Below, piece by piece: positions 37,385-46,756 of a stretch of 64,000 nucleotides of DNA. The DNA is from Pseudomonas sp. 8O (GTDB lineage: Bacteria; Pseudomonadota; Gammaproteobacteria; Pseudomonadales; Pseudomonadaceae): assembly GCF_902506495.1 (NCBI RefSeq), contig NZ_LR733265.1:622098-686097 (forward strand), read 5' to 3'. The position numbers and the translations under genes were made by a program. Position 1 is the stretch's first letter. Every line of letters starts with the position of its first letter. Under the pieces are notes generated by a model. The model searched no databases. It was given only the letters and a program-made list of their open reading frames with translations, and was not told the origin of the DNA.

Positions 37385-38128
37385 ATGAACCGTATTCTCC
37401 TGAACTGCGACATGGGCGAGGGCTTTGGCGCCTGGCGCATGGGCGACGACGCGCTGGCCATGCCGCTGATCGATCAGGCCAATCTGGCGTGCGGCTTCCA
37501 TGCCGGCGATCCGCTGATCATGGCGCGTAGCGTCGAGCTTGCCGTGGCGCATGACGTGAGCATTGGCGCGCATCCTTCCTATCCGGATCTGCAAGGCTTC
37601 GGTCGACGTCATCTGCAGTGCTCGCCGGAAGAGGTCCGCGCACTGGTGTTGTATCAGGTCGGGGCACTGGATGCCTTTTGCCGAGCAGGCGGCTGTCAGC
37701 TGGCTTACGTCAAACCGCATGGCGCGCTTTACAACGATCTGGTTCGTGATGACGCGCTGCTGACGGCGGTGCTCGATGCCTGCGCCAGCTACCGCAAGGG
37801 CTTACCGTTGATGGTGCTGGCACTGGCTGACAATGATCGGGAGCTACGTTTGGCCGACGAGGCCGATGTGCCGCTGATGTTCGAGGCGTTCGCCGACCGC
37901 GCCTATCTGTCAGATGGGCAACTGGCGCCACGCCGGCTCAGCGGCGCGGTGCACCATGATCCCGAGCGAATCCTGGACCAGGCGTTGGCTATCGCCAGCG
38001 GCGATTCTTTCGCCGATATCGATGGCAAACCACTGCGGCTGCGGGCCGATAGCCTGTGCGTGCATGGCGACAATCCTGAGTCGCTGGCGGTGTTGCGCCG
38101 CTTGCGCGCTCGGCTGGATGCGCTGTGA
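37385..38128 (+). CDS. pxpA: 5-oxoprolinase subunit A (LamB/YcsF family)
   Basis: A 247-residue member of the LamB/YcsF family, now known as PxpA. It works with PxpB and PxpC to hydrolyse 5-oxoproline with ATP. The N-terminal LLNCDMGEGFGAWRMGDD, CGFHAGDP, SIGAHPSYPD and VKPHGALYND motifs are all present, as is DSLCVHGDNP near the end. No pxpB or pxpC lies alongside, so the partner subunits must be encoded elsewhere. It ends four bases before the convergent DUF2218 gene. Confidence 0.92.
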   Translation: MNRILLNCDMGEGFGAWRMGDDALAMPLIDQANLACGFHAGDPLIMARSVELAVAHDVSIGAHPSYPDLQGFGRRHLQCSPEEVRALVLYQVGALDAFCRAGGCQLAYVKPHGALYNDLVRDDALLTAVLDACASYRKGLPLMVLALADNDRELRLADEADVPLMFEAFADRAYLSDGQLAPRRLSGAVHHDPERILDQALAIASGDSFADIDGKPLRLRADSLCVHGDNPESLAVLRRLRARLDAL

Positions 38129-38132
38129 GGGA

Positions 38133-38423
38133 TCAGTTGGGTTGCCAGTCCAGGGTCAGCTCTTCCTGCCAGGCAAAACGCTCGAAGTGGCTGCCGACGA
38201 CGCCCTCCAGGCGTTGCAGATCTTCACTGCTGGCGCTTTCAACCCGCAGGCGCAAGCCCTGGTTTTCTGCCTTCAAGGTCGCGAGACCGGCGTCAAACTC
38301 GATGCGGCCCTGCTGCTCGTCGAAGCTGACTGGAATCTTGTGTGCGAAGTGCTTGCACAGACGGCTGATGTAGCGCGCCGGGGTATCGGTCGTGACGAAC
38401 GCGCTGCTGCTGAAGGGGGTCAT
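38133..38423 (-). CDS. DUF2218 family protein (copy 2)
   Basis: A 96-residue protein with the same pattern as the DUF2218 protein of the iron operon: ARYISRLCKHFAHKIPVSF near residue 16-34, an acidic middle, and EELTLDWQ at the end. It has AGAGGA before the ATG. It lies 61 bases downstream of the NAD(P)-binding oxidoreductase gene on the same strand and could be co-transcribed with it. Function is unknown; the presence of a paralogue within an iron-transport operon 10 kb away suggests a link with iron. Confidence 0.8.
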   Translation of the reverse strand: MTPFSSSAFVTTDTPARYISRLCKHFAHKIPVSFDEQQGRIEFDAGLATLKAENQGLRLRVESASSEDLQRLEGVVGSHFERFAWQEELTLDWQPN

Positions 38424-38484
38424 GCAAAATCCTCTTGGGCTGTGTATTTCCGGTGGTTACAGTGTTGCGACAGTGCGGTGCGGC

Positions 38485-39126
38485 TCAGTACGCCAGGGTA
38501 AAGCGTTGACGAACGTGCTGCGGCTGCTCGACTTCGTCCAGCATTGCTACGGCCAGGTCGGCCACCGAGATGCTGCCCAGTTCATCGCCGTTCATCAGCA
38601 ACTCGTCACGGCCCAGGCGGAACTTGCCGGTGCGTGGCCCCGGAACGAGCAGGGCGGCTGGCGAGAGAAAGGTCCACTCCAGCTCCGGCTCTTCACGCAG
38701 CATGTTCAGTGCCTGGCGTGCACCTTCGGCGCTTTCCTTGTACTCGGCAGGAAAGTTCGGGGTGTCGATCAGTTGCACGCCGGGGGCGATGTACAGGCTG
38801 CCGGCACCGCCGACCATCAGCAGGCGTTTGACGCCGGCCTGCTTGCTCGCCGCGATGATCGAGCGGCTACCGGCGATGAACTGCTCACGGATGTCTGTCA
38901 CGCCCCAGCCAGGGTTGAAGGCGCTGATCACCGCGTCGTGGCCGTGTAACTGTTTGACCAGCTCTGCGCTGTCGTGGACGTCCGCCTGAACGGCGGTGAG
39001 TTGCGGGTGTGCGTTCAGCTTTTGCGGATGGCGTACCAGCGCGGTGACCTGATGACCACGGCCCAGTGCCTCTTGCAGCAATGGCGTGCCGGTATAACCA
39101 GTGGCACCAATCAGTGCGATTTTCAT
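38485..39126 (-). CDS. NAD(P)-binding oxidoreductase (atypical SDR, YwnB/NmrA-like)
   Basis: A 213-residue Rossmann-fold protein that starts MKIALIGATGYTGTPLLQEA, with the GATGYTG dinucleotide-binding loop of atypical short-chain dehydrogenases. Other features are VTALVRHPQKL, DAVISAFNPGWG and LLMVGGAGSLYIAPG. There is no classical YxxxK active site that I can place with confidence (EYKES occurs near residue 128). It is divergent from a LysR regulator across 100 bases, a layout that often means direct regulation. Substrate unknown; quinone or flavin-type reduction is possible. Confidence 0.83.
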   Translation of the reverse strand: MKIALIGATGYTGTPLLQEALGRGHQVTALVRHPQKLNAHPQLTAVQADVHDSAELVKQLHGHDAVISAFNPGWGVTDIREQFIAGSRSIIAASKQAGVKRLLMVGGAGSLYIAPGVQLIDTPNFPAEYKESAEGARQALNMLREEPELEWTFLSPAALLVPGPRTGKFRLGRDELLMNGDELGSISVADLAVAMLDEVEQPQHVRQRFTLAY

Positions 39127-39226
39127 TGAGGTAATCTCGAAGAGTGACGGTGGACACATGATCACTGCTGGATAAACACCGAAAAAAGTGGCCTGATGAA
39201 CTTGGATAATTAAGCAGGGCTTTATA

Positions 39227-40114
39227 ATGGAGCAGCTCAAACGCATGGCGCTTTTCGCCATGGTGGTGGAGCGGGGATCGATGGTGGCGGCTGCCGGAGC
39301 CATGGGCATGACGGCATCGGCAGTCAGCCAGCAGATTCGCCGGCTGGAGGAAGCCACTGGCGTCACGCTGCTGCACCGCACCACCCGCAAGCTGACCCTG
39401 ACCGAGGCGGGTGCACAGTTCTATGAAAGCTGCCGACAGATAGTCGAACTGGCCGAGCAAGCCGCGCAGCGCCTGGCCGAACAGCGCGATGCGCCGGTGG
39501 GCGAGTTGCGTGTTGCCGCCCCGGTCGGGTTTTCCGGGCCGCTGCTGAGCGAAGCGCTGGCGCCGCTGCTCAGCGCTCATCCGGGGTTGAGCCTGAGCCT
39601 GTTCTTTCACGATGAGCCGATCGACCTGATCGAGTCGCGTATCGATCTCGCCATCCGTGTCGGCCGCCAGGAGGACTCTAGCCTGGTGGCCCGTTACGTG
39701 ACCGACTGGCGCATGATCTTGTGCGCTGCACCGGCCTACCTGGCGCGCGCCGGTTTACCGGTCGAGCCGGCGCAATTGCTCAAGCTCGACTGGATCGGCC
39801 TGCACCTGGAGCGCAGCCAGCACCTGACCTTGCATGGCCCTGGTGGAGTGCAGCAGCGGCTGCGGCTGGAGATGCGCATCAGCTGCAACAACATCCTTGC
39901 CTCGCGTCAGTTCACCCTGGCGGGTATGGGCGTGTCGTTGCAGCCTGAGCCGGAAGTCCGTGAACTGCTGGCTCGCGGCGAGCTGTTGCCATTGCTGCCG
40001 GATTGGCATCTCGAACCTATCGGTCTGCATATCGTCACGCCACGGCGCGATGCTCAACCGGCCAAAGTGCGCTATGCCATCGAGACGCTCAGGCGTCATC
40101 TGGTCAGCGCCTGA
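39227..40114 (+). CDS. LysR-family transcriptional regulator
   Basis: A 295-residue LysR regulator. The N-terminal winged helix-turn-helix spans about residues 1-60 (MEQLKRMALFAMVVERGSMV; MTASAVSQQIRRLEEATGV; LLHRTTRKLTLTEAG). A substrate-binding-like effector domain covers residues 90-290 (SRIDLAIRVGRQEDSSLVAR). It is of the CrgA/DmlR-like subgroup that often controls a divergent oxidoreductase. It is divergent from the NAD(P)-binding oxidoreductase at 38485-39126, its probable target. Confidence 0.91.
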   Translation: MEQLKRMALFAMVVERGSMVAAAGAMGMTASAVSQQIRRLEEATGVTLLHRTTRKLTLTEAGAQFYESCRQIVELAEQAAQRLAEQRDAPVGELRVAAPVGFSGPLLSEALAPLLSAHPGLSLSLFFHDEPIDLIESRIDLAIRVGRQEDSSLVARYVTDWRMILCAAPAYLARAGLPVEPAQLLKLDWIGLHLERSQHLTLHGPGGVQQRLRLEMRISCNNILASRQFTLAGMGVSLQPEPEVRELLARGELLPLLPDWHLEPIGLHIVTPRRDAQPAKVRYAIETLRRHLVSA

Positions 40115-40203
40115 GCGGTGGGAGTCGGCATCTGCCCCGTGCTGTGAGAGGATGGCCCCTGAACGTCTCGCCCCTGGCCAAAAAGGACCCGTGATCCACA
40201 CCG

Positions 40204-41091
40204 ATGAAGACGCCCAAACGTATTGAACCCCTGGTCGAAGATGGCCTGGTGGACGAGGTGCTGCGACCGCTCATGAGCGGTAAGGAAGCAGCGGTTTATG
40301 TGGTGCGCTGCGGCGATGAGCTGCGCTGCGCCAAGGTCTACAAGGAAGCCAACAAACGCAGTTTTCGCCAGGCTTCCGAGTATCAGGAGGGCCGCAAGGT
40401 GCGTGGCAGCCGTCAGGCGCGGGCCATGGCCAAGGGCAGCAAATACGGGCGCAAGGAGCAGGAACAGGCCTGGCAGAATGCCGAGGTGGCGGCGCTCTTT
40501 CGCCTGGCCAGTGCCGGTGTGCGGGTACCCAAGCCCTATGACTTTCTCGATGGTGTGCTGCTGATGGAGTTGGTGGGCGACGGCGAGGGCGATGTTGCGC
40601 CGCGGCTCAATGACGTCGATCTGCATCCGGATGATGCGCGTGAATTCCACGCTTTCATGATCCAGGAAATCGTCAAGATGCTCTGCGCGGGCCTGGTGCA
40701 TGGCGACCTGTCGGAATTCAACGTGCTGCTCGGCCCTGATGGGCCGGTGATCATCGATCTGCCGCAGGCCGTGGACGCCGCCGCCAACAACCACGCCTTC
40801 AGCATGCTCGAGCGCGACGTGCGCAACATGGCCGATTACTTCGGCCAGTTTGCCCCCGAGCTCAAGTACACCAAATATGCCAAGGAAATGTGGGCGCTTT
40901 ACGAGGCTGGCAAGCTGCAACCGGATACGGAGTTGACGGGGGAGTTCGCCGAGCCCGAGGACGCCGCCGATATCGATGCAGTGATGCGCGAGATCAAGGC
41001 TGCGTTGGCCGAGGAAGCGAAGAAGCAGGCCCTGCTCAACGCCGACGACGAGCCCAAGGACGCCGAACCGATACCGCCCTGGATGCGCTGA
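40204..41091 (+). CDS. RIO1-type protein kinase
   Basis: A 295-residue atypical Ser/Thr kinase of the RIO family. The nucleotide loop is LMSGKEAAVYVVRCG, and the ATP Lys is in RCAKVYKEAN. The RIO-specific insertion is rich in basic residues (RGSRQARAMAKGSKYGRKEQE). The catalytic loop is LVHGDLSEFNVLL and the metal-binding Asp is in VIIDLPQAV. The C-terminal tail is acidic and Lys-rich. A similar gene (PA4780) lies near cueR in P. aeruginosa, matching the neighbouring copper module here. Its bacterial substrates are not known. Confidence 0.9.
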   Translation: MKTPKRIEPLVEDGLVDEVLRPLMSGKEAAVYVVRCGDELRCAKVYKEANKRSFRQASEYQEGRKVRGSRQARAMAKGSKYGRKEQEQAWQNAEVAALFRLASAGVRVPKPYDFLDGVLLMELVGDGEGDVAPRLNDVDLHPDDAREFHAFMIQEIVKMLCAGLVHGDLSEFNVLLGPDGPVIIDLPQAVDAAANNHAFSMLERDVRNMADYFGQFAPELKYTKYAKEMWALYEAGKLQPDTELTGEFAEPEDAADIDAVMREIKAALAEEAKKQALLNADDEPKDAEPIPPWMR

Positions 41092-41122
41092 GGCAATGTT
41101 CGAGGCGCAATCTGCTGCGGGT

Positions 41123-41186
41123 GTAGGAGCCGGCTTGCTGGCGATGGTGTTTACGCTTAGCAATCGCCCGCAAGCGGGCTCCTACA
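41123..41186. repeat. REP inverted pair
   Basis: GTAGGAGCCGGCTTGCTGGC and GCCCGCAAGCGGGCTCCTAC between the RIO kinase and cueR genes. Confidence 0.85.
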
Positions 41187-41191
41187 GAACC

Positions 41192-41250
41192 GTAGCCCGG
41201 ATGAAATCCGGGGCGTTTTCGCAGCCTCCCCCGGATTGCATCCAGGCTAC
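41192..41250. repeat. Interspersed repeat pair (GTAGCCCGGATGAAATCCGG family)
   Basis: GTAGCCCGGATGAAATCCGG and an inverted relative CCGGATTGCATCCAGGCTAC. It abuts the REP pair and ends at the 3' end of cueR. The same arrangement occurs at 56897-56956. Confidence 0.8.
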
Positions 41251-41674
41251 ACGGCGCCTCCGTGCGCGCAGTTGGATGCGCCGCAGCTCACGCCTTGTTC
41301 GATGCCCTTGAGGATCGGGCAGTCCGGTCGGTCGTTACCCTGGCAACTGTTCGCCAGCTCCAACAGCGTATCGCGCAAGGCACTCATCTCGGCGATCTTG
41401 CGTTCCAACTCCGCGATATGTTCCTCGGCCAGCGCCTTCACATCGGCACTGGCGCGCTGCTTGTCCTGCCACAGGGCTAGCAGCTTTCCCACCTCCTCCA
41501 GAGAAAAGCCCAGATCCCGCGCACGCTTGATGAACGCCAGGCGGTGCAGGTCGGCCGTGCCGTACTGCCGATAGCCACTCTCCGAGCGCCCGGCATGGGG
41601 CAGCAGGTCGATGGACTCGTAGTAACGAATCATCTTGGCGCTGAGGCCGGTGTGCTTGGCGGCTTGGCCGATGT

Positions 41675-41678
<4 letters not shown>
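41247..41678 (-). CDS. cueR: Copper-responsive MerR-family regulator CueR
   Basis: A 143-residue MerR-type activator. The helix-turn-helix starts [26 protein letters not shown]. The metal site is two Cys in a C-terminal loop ([13 protein letters not shown]), the CueR spacing for Cu(I). A second Cys-rich tail ([11 protein letters not shown]) follows. Its ATG overlaps the copA stop (ATGA), so copA and cueR form one operon and CueR raises its own level. An ATG nine codons upstream lies within copA and is not the natural start. It would act at the palindromes at 44111 and 44584. Confidence 0.93.
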
Positions 41679-44074
<2,396 letters not shown>

Positions 44075-44110
44075 GGTTTGGCTCCCTGTAACGTCGTGGC
44101 TACAGGATCA

Positions 44111-44132
44111 ACCTTGCCCCCATGGCAAGGTC
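44111..44132. promoter_or_regulatory. CueR operator of the copA promoter
   Basis: ACCTTGCCCCCATGGCAAGGT is an inverted repeat (ACCTTGCC/GGCAAGGT) typical of CueR sites. Read on the minus strand it follows TTGACC at the -35 position, with the long spacer expected of MerR-type promoters. It lies 36 bases before the copA ATG. Confidence 0.85.
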
Positions 44133-44138
44133 AAGTCT

Positions 44139-44531
44139 TCAGTTCAGCATCGGCGCGGCATGCAGTCGCAGGCCATCGCTGCCCATGGCGATGCGGTAGC
44201 GGCGCACTTCGCCGGCCTGCAGTTCCAGCGATTGGCCTGCGAGCTGGTTGATACCGTCCTGACAGGGGCCGGTACCGGTCAGGCCAAGGCGCAGTGAGAC
44301 GCGGCCAGGCGGCAGGTTGAAAGACACCGACTGGCCCTGATGCAGGCGTGCGGCCATCTGGTCATGGACATACAGGGCGACCTCGCAGGTGGTGGCCACC
44401 TCAAGGCGTTCGCGCGAGACGATCAACACCGCGTAGCCTTCGCCCTGACTTGTCGAGGGCAGCGGTGCCAGTGGTTCTGCCTGAGCCAGAGGCGCCATCA
44501 GCAGGGCAAGGGCGGTGCAGAGCAGGCGCAT
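44139..44531 (-). CDS. Secreted protein of unknown function
   Basis: A 130-residue protein starting MRLLCTALALLMAPLAQAEP, a Sec signal peptide. The start at 44531 has GAGGA upstream; in-frame ATGs at 44546 and 44576 are less likely. The mature part has two cysteines (TTCEVALY; GTGPCQDG) that could form a disulfide and has beta-rich character. I recognise no family. It lies between the CueR box of copA and that of copZ, on the copA strand, but neither palindrome is positioned to control it with certainty. A link with copper is possible only by context. Confidence 0.65.
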   Translation of the reverse strand: MRLLCTALALLMAPLAQAEPLAPLPSTSQGEGYAVLIVSRERLEVATTCEVALYVHDQMAARLHQGQSVSFNLPPGRVSLRLGLTGTGPCQDGINQLAGQSLELQAGEVRRYRIAMGSDGLRLHAAPMLN

Positions 44532-44583
44532 GGCGAGGATCCTCATGCAGAAACCGGGGCGGGTGACGTGAAGCAAGGGCTTG

Positions 44584-44604
44584 ACCTTGCCATCGTGGCA
44601 AGGT
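44584..44604. promoter_or_regulatory. CueR operator of the copZ promoter
   Basis: ACCTTGCCATCGTGGCAAGGT is a near-perfect palindrome directly after TTGACC (44581-44586), 40 bases before the copZ ATG. It matches the copA operator in both arms. Confidence 0.87.
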
Positions 44605-44644
44605 CGAGACTACACCCATCAACCACCGATTCAAGGAGTCAGTC

Positions 44645-44842
44645 ATGCAGCAATTCAAGGTCAGCGGAATGTCGTGCGGTCACTGCGTGCGGGCCGTCAC
44701 CCAGGCGATCCAGGCGCTGGAGCAGACGGCCAGGGTCGAGGTCGATCTGGCTGCGGGTCTGGTGCGGGTCGAGGCAGGCCTGGATGCCGCACAGATACAG
44801 ACAGCGATTCGCGACGAAGGCTACGAGGTTGCGCCTGCGTAG
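44645..44842 (+). CDS. copZ: Copper chaperone CopZ
   Basis: A 65-residue HMA-domain protein. The Cu(I)-binding motif is GMSCGHC near the N-terminus (residues 8-14). The rest follows the ferredoxin-like heavy-metal-associated fold, ending IRDEGYEVAPA. A strong AAGGAG precedes the ATG. It hands Cu(I) to the HMA domains or membrane site of CopA. The preceding CueR box implies copper induction together with copA. Confidence 0.93.
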   Translation: MQQFKVSGMSCGHCVRAVTQAIQALEQTARVEVDLAAGLVRVEAGLDAAQIQTAIRDEGYEVAPA

Positions 44843-44854
44843 AACTCAGGTCTG

Positions 44855-45475
44855 CTAGGGCCACTGCCGCAGTAGGCCGCGAAAGCAGCTGTCGATCATC
44901 GCCGGGGTATCGGTCTGGGCATCGAACAGGTTGGGATCGCGCAGCCAGTCACTGAACAGGCCAACGAGCAGCGCGTGCAGCGTGCGCGAGGCCAGGCGCG
45001 GGGTGATGCCCGGTTGCAGGTACGGTTGTACGGTCGACAGGGCGAACTGTTGTTCGCACAGGTCGATGAACTGATTGACGAAGGTCTCGTGACGCTCCTC
45101 GGCCTCGCGCAGCTCCTCGGTGAACTCGCAGCGGCGCAGCAGCACGGTAAGGATGCGCCGGCGCTGTTCGTCGAGCACCAGATTGGCCATGGCTTCTATG
45201 CACAGATCGCGCAGCAACTGCAGCGATGACAGGCCATCGACCGCCGCCAGTTGTTGGGCCAGTGGCTCCAGCGGCAGGCGAACCTGGTTGAGCATTTCGT
45301 GGAACAGGTGCGCCTTGTTCTGGAAGTGCCAATAAACCGCACCGCGCGTAACCCCGGCATGTCTGGCGATATGTTCGAGGCTGGTATGGGCGACCCCTCG
45401 CTCGAGGAACAACTGTTCCGCAGCAGCGAGGATGGCGCAGCGGGTTTTCTCCGCATCTTCTTTGGTTCTACGCAT
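44855..45475 (-). CDS. TetR-family repressor (AcrR/TtgR type)
   Basis: A 206-residue TetR regulator. It opens MRRTKEDAEKTRCAILAAAE and the helix-turn-helix is HTSLEHIARHAGVTRGAVYW followed by HF, as in AcrR, TtgR and MtrR. The C-terminal ligand-binding domain is less conserved. It is divergent from the RND genes, with 124 bases between the start codons. It probably represses the efflux operon and is released by its drug-like ligands. The stop is 12 bases from the end of the convergent copZ gene. Confidence 0.9.
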   Translation of the reverse strand: MRRTKEDAEKTRCAILAAAEQLFLERGVAHTSLEHIARHAGVTRGAVYWHFQNKAHLFHEMLNQVRLPLEPLAQQLAAVDGLSSLQLLRDLCIEAMANLVLDEQRRRILTVLLRRCEFTEELREAEERHETFVNQFIDLCEQQFALSTVQPYLQPGITPRLASRTLHALLVGLFSDWLRDPNLFDAQTDTPAMIDSCFRGLLRQWP

Positions 45476-45599
45476 GGCGATCCGGTTAATTGGAACTAGG
45501 CTCAGATTGTGCCGAGTTTACCGATTTTGCCCCGCCTGCTGGTGGCGGGCTTGGTTGTCTTGCTTCTGCCCCGTGTCTAGCCAAGGAGAGGAATGCCTC

Positions 45600-46751
45600 A
45601 TGCCCTTCGTTCGTCTGGTCGGTATCTGCCTGCCCTTCAGCCTGGTCCTGCTGGCCGCGAGCGTCCAGGCCGCCGATGCGCCACCGACAGCGGTGACGGC
45701 CGAGCAGGTCAAGGCCGGCGAACTGCCCATCGTGCTCGAGTATCCGGCGCGAACCGCCGGTTACCGTGAGGTGCAGGTCCGGGCCCAGGTCGGCGGCATC
45801 CTGCAGGAACGCACCTATCAGGAGGGTAGTCGGGTGCAGAAGGATCAGGTGCTGTTTCGTATCGATCCTCGCCCCTACGAGGCTGCTCTGGCCCGTGCCA
45901 AGGGTGCCCTGGCGCAGGAGCAGGCGCGTTTTCGGCAGACCGATCGTGACCTCAAGCGCATCCGTGAGCTGCAGAAAAAAGGCTTCGCCAGTGAGAGCGA
46001 GCTGGACAATGCTGTCTCCAATTTCGAGCAGAGCAAAGCCAATATCGAGGCGGCCCAGGCCGAGGTGCAGTCGCGTCAGATCGATCTCGACTACACCACG
46101 GTAAAGGCGCCGATCACCGGCATCACCAGCAAGGAAAGCGTCTCCGAAGGCAGCCTGATCGTCGCCGGCGATCCCAATGCCAGCCTGCTGACGCAGATCA
46201 CCCAGCTCGACCCGATCTTCGTCAACTTCGCCTACCCGGACGCCGAGGCAGAACGCCTGCGCCGCGAACTGTCCGAAGGCAGTCTGGTACCGCCGGCCAG
46301 CGGCAAACTCAGCGTGGAAGTGCATTTCGGTGACGGCTCGGTCTATCCGACGGCGGGCGAGGTGGATTTTACCGACAGCCTGATCGACCGCGGCACCGGC
46401 ACCGTCAGCGCTCGTGGCGTGGTGCCGAACCCCGAGCAGAAGCTGTTGCCCGGGCAGTTCGTGCGCGTGCAGGTCATGGGACTGACCCGCCCCAACGCCA
46501 TCACCGTACCGGAGCGCGCCATCGCTCAAGGGCCTCGAGGCACCTTCGTCTACGTGGTGGACGAGCAGAGCGTCGCGCGCATGCGTCAGGTCACCATGGG
46601 CGATACGGCCGGCGGACGCTGGGTGATTCTGGCCGGCGTCAGCGATGGTGAGCGGGTGATAGTCGACGGCCTGGCCAAGGTGCGACCGGACAGCCCGGTG
46701 CAGGTCGAGGAGGCGAAGGCAGCCACGCCAGCCAGCCCGGCGCAGGAGTAA
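45600..46751 (+). CDS. RND efflux periplasmic adaptor subunit (membrane fusion protein)
   Basis: A 383-residue adaptor with a cleavable signal ([13 protein letters not shown]) and no clear lipobox cysteine, unlike MexA or TtgA. Order of domains: barrel-sandwich half ([20 protein letters not shown]), helical hairpin (about residues 95-165), second half ([22 protein letters not shown]), beta-barrel and membrane-proximal domains ([13 protein letters not shown]). AAGGAGAGG precedes the ATG at 45600. It links the inner-membrane pump encoded five bases downstream to an outer-membrane channel. No channel gene is present nearby. Confidence 0.9.
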   Translation: MPFVRLVGICLPFSLVLLAASVQAADAPPTAVTAEQVKAGELPIVLEYPARTAGYREVQVRAQVGGILQERTYQEGSRVQKDQVLFRIDPRPYEAALARAKGALAQEQARFRQTDRDLKRIRELQKKGFASESELDNAVSNFEQSKANIEAAQAEVQSRQIDLDYTTVKAPITGITSKESVSEGSLIVAGDPNASLLTQITQLDPIFVNFAYPDAEAERLRRELSEGSLVPPASGKLSVEVHFGDGSVYPTAGEVDFTDSLIDRGTGTVSARGVVPNPEQKLLPGQFVRVQVMGLTRPNAITVPERAIAQGPRGTFVYVVDEQSVARMRQVTMGDTAGGRWVILAGVSDGERVIVDGLAKVRPDSPVQVEEAKAATPASPAQE

Positions 46752-46756
46752 CGGCC

